Shown one piece after another: positions 5,495 to 6,079 of a DNA stretch of 6,079 bases. The number at the start of each line of letters is the position of its first letter. Positions within the stretch are counted from its first letter, which is position 1. Position numbers and translations under genes: made by a program. Under the pieces are notes generated by a model. The model had not been told where the DNA came from and searched no databases. It saw only the letters and a program-made list of their open reading frames with translations. The DNA comes from JBECKQ01 sp040235375 (lineage in GTDB: Bacteria; Planctomycetota; Phycisphaerae; UBA1845), in assembly GCA_040235375.1 (NCBI GenBank), contig JBECKQ010000197.1, forward strand, positions 1 to 6,079, written 5' to 3'.

Positions 5495-6079
5495 AGGCAG
5501 TAAGCAATGGCCTGAAGCGGGTCTTCGGGACCCGCAACGAACGCGTGGTCAAACGGCTCGGCCGGATGGTCGAGGAGGTCGATGCCTTCGAACCGCAGGT
5601 GCGCGACCTCTCGCCCGAAGCACTGAAGGCCAAGACCGCCGAATTCCACCAGCGCCTGGCCGATGGCGAACCGGTGGAGATCGTCATGCCCGAGGCGTTT
5701 GCGGTCCTGCGCGAGGCGTCACGCCGGGCGCAGCAGCACCGGCACTTCGGCTGCCAGCTCATCGGCGGCCGCGTCCTGTACCAAGGCAACGTCGCCGAAA
5801 TGCGGACCGGAGAGGGCAAGACAATCGTCTGTCACCTGGCCGCGTATCTGCGGATCTGCCAGGGACAGCACGTACACATCGTCACGGTCAACGATTACCT
5901 GGTGAAGCGTGACGCGGAGTTCGCGCAGCCCATTTTCGAACTGCTCGGCTGCACCGTGGGCTACATCCAGGCGATGCAGGACCCGGGCGGCTTCGAGGGC
6001 ATACGCCAGAAGGCCTACGCCTGCAACATCACCTACGGCACGAACAGCGAGTTCGGCTTCGACTACCTGCGCGACAATA
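5482..6079 (+). CDS. secA: Protein translocase ATPase subunit SecA, N-terminal part (runs off window)
   Basis: SecA is the ATPase that drives unfolded preproteins through the SecYEG channel in the cytoplasmic membrane. The first 199 residues are present and the 3' end is outside the window. The N-terminus has the typical helix with F-G-T-R-N-E-R (15-21). The helicase-type nucleotide-binding domain follows, with GGRVLYQGNVAEM (95-107), Walker A TGEGKT (109-114, Lys113), VTVNDYLVKRD (134-144), and YGTNSEFGFDYLRDN (185-199) at the cut edge. These match SecA positions closely: in E. coli the Walker A lies within a few residues of this position. The later DEAD-type Walker B, preprotein-crosslinking, helical-wing and C-terminal parts cannot be seen. 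GTG at 5482 is the start: the frame is open only back to a TGA at 5422-5424, and the family N-terminus begins a few residues after this GTG. It is the second gene after the small membrane protein, and no separate promoter is apparent. Confidence 0.97.
   Translation, partial: MGVTEAVSNGLKRVFGTRNERVVKRLGRMVEEVDAFEPQVRDLSPEALKAKTAEFHQRLADGEPVEIVMPEAFAVLREASRRAQQHRHFGCQLIGGRVLYQGNVAEMRTGEGKTIVCHLAAYLRICQGQHVHIVTVNDYLVKRDAEFAQPIFELLGCTVGYIQAMQDPGGFEGIRQKAYACNITYGTNSEFGFDYLRDN

Noticed and set aside
5300..5503. A 67-codon + strand frame overlapping the small gene and the secA start
   Set aside because: It overlaps two better supported frames, has no ribosome binding site, and shows no protein features.
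5507..5509. ATG near the secA N-terminus as alternative start
   Set aside because: It is out of the SecA frame and meets a TGA after one codon.

Overview
The window is GC-rich bacterial DNA holding two transcription units on the + strand. The partial secA at the right edge is clearly bacterial. The very large FG-GAP lipoprotein, a small orphan membrane protein next to secA, and the GC-rich codon use would suit a planctomycete-like (PVC group) bacterium. That placement is an inference from gene style, not from a marker comparison.

Layout: positions 1-312 hold no gene I can support. A near-consensus sigma70-type promoter (TTGACG, 17 bp, TATAAG; 313-341) carries a perfect 10-bp palindrome in its spacer. 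It is followed by a leader of about 130 nt with a good Shine-Dalgarno site (469-474). The main gene (481-4884) encodes a 1467-residue exported lipoprotein. It has a lipobox Cys34, four tandem beta-sandwich repeats, and what reads as a seven-bladed integrin-alpha-like (FG-GAP) beta-propeller. Six of the blades carry calcium-loop motifs. One propeller inter-blade region is expanded into a Cys-rich insertion that holds every mature cysteine except the lipid anchor. An 11-bp-stem intrinsic terminator (4905-4950) ends this unit.

The second unit begins after a short GC-rich hairpin region. A perfect TATAAT (5035-5040) lies only 8 nt before the ATG of a 112-aa protein with one N-terminal hydrophobic segment (5049-5387), so the mRNA is probably leaderless. 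A 94-nt spacer with a strong 8-bp hairpin separates it from secA, which starts at GTG 5482 and runs off the window after 199 codons. I see no separate secA promoter, so the small gene and secA are probably co-transcribed.

The arrangement of promoter, small protein with an N-terminal export or anchor segment, hairpin, then secA resembles the layout of secM-secA in Escherichia coli, although the peptide lacks the essential SecM arrest residues. It is the best candidate here for an undescribed regulatory system, and it remains a hypothesis. The lipoprotein and the secA unit are separated by a terminator and show no direct functional link, beyond the general fact that exported lipoproteins depend on the Sec machinery.
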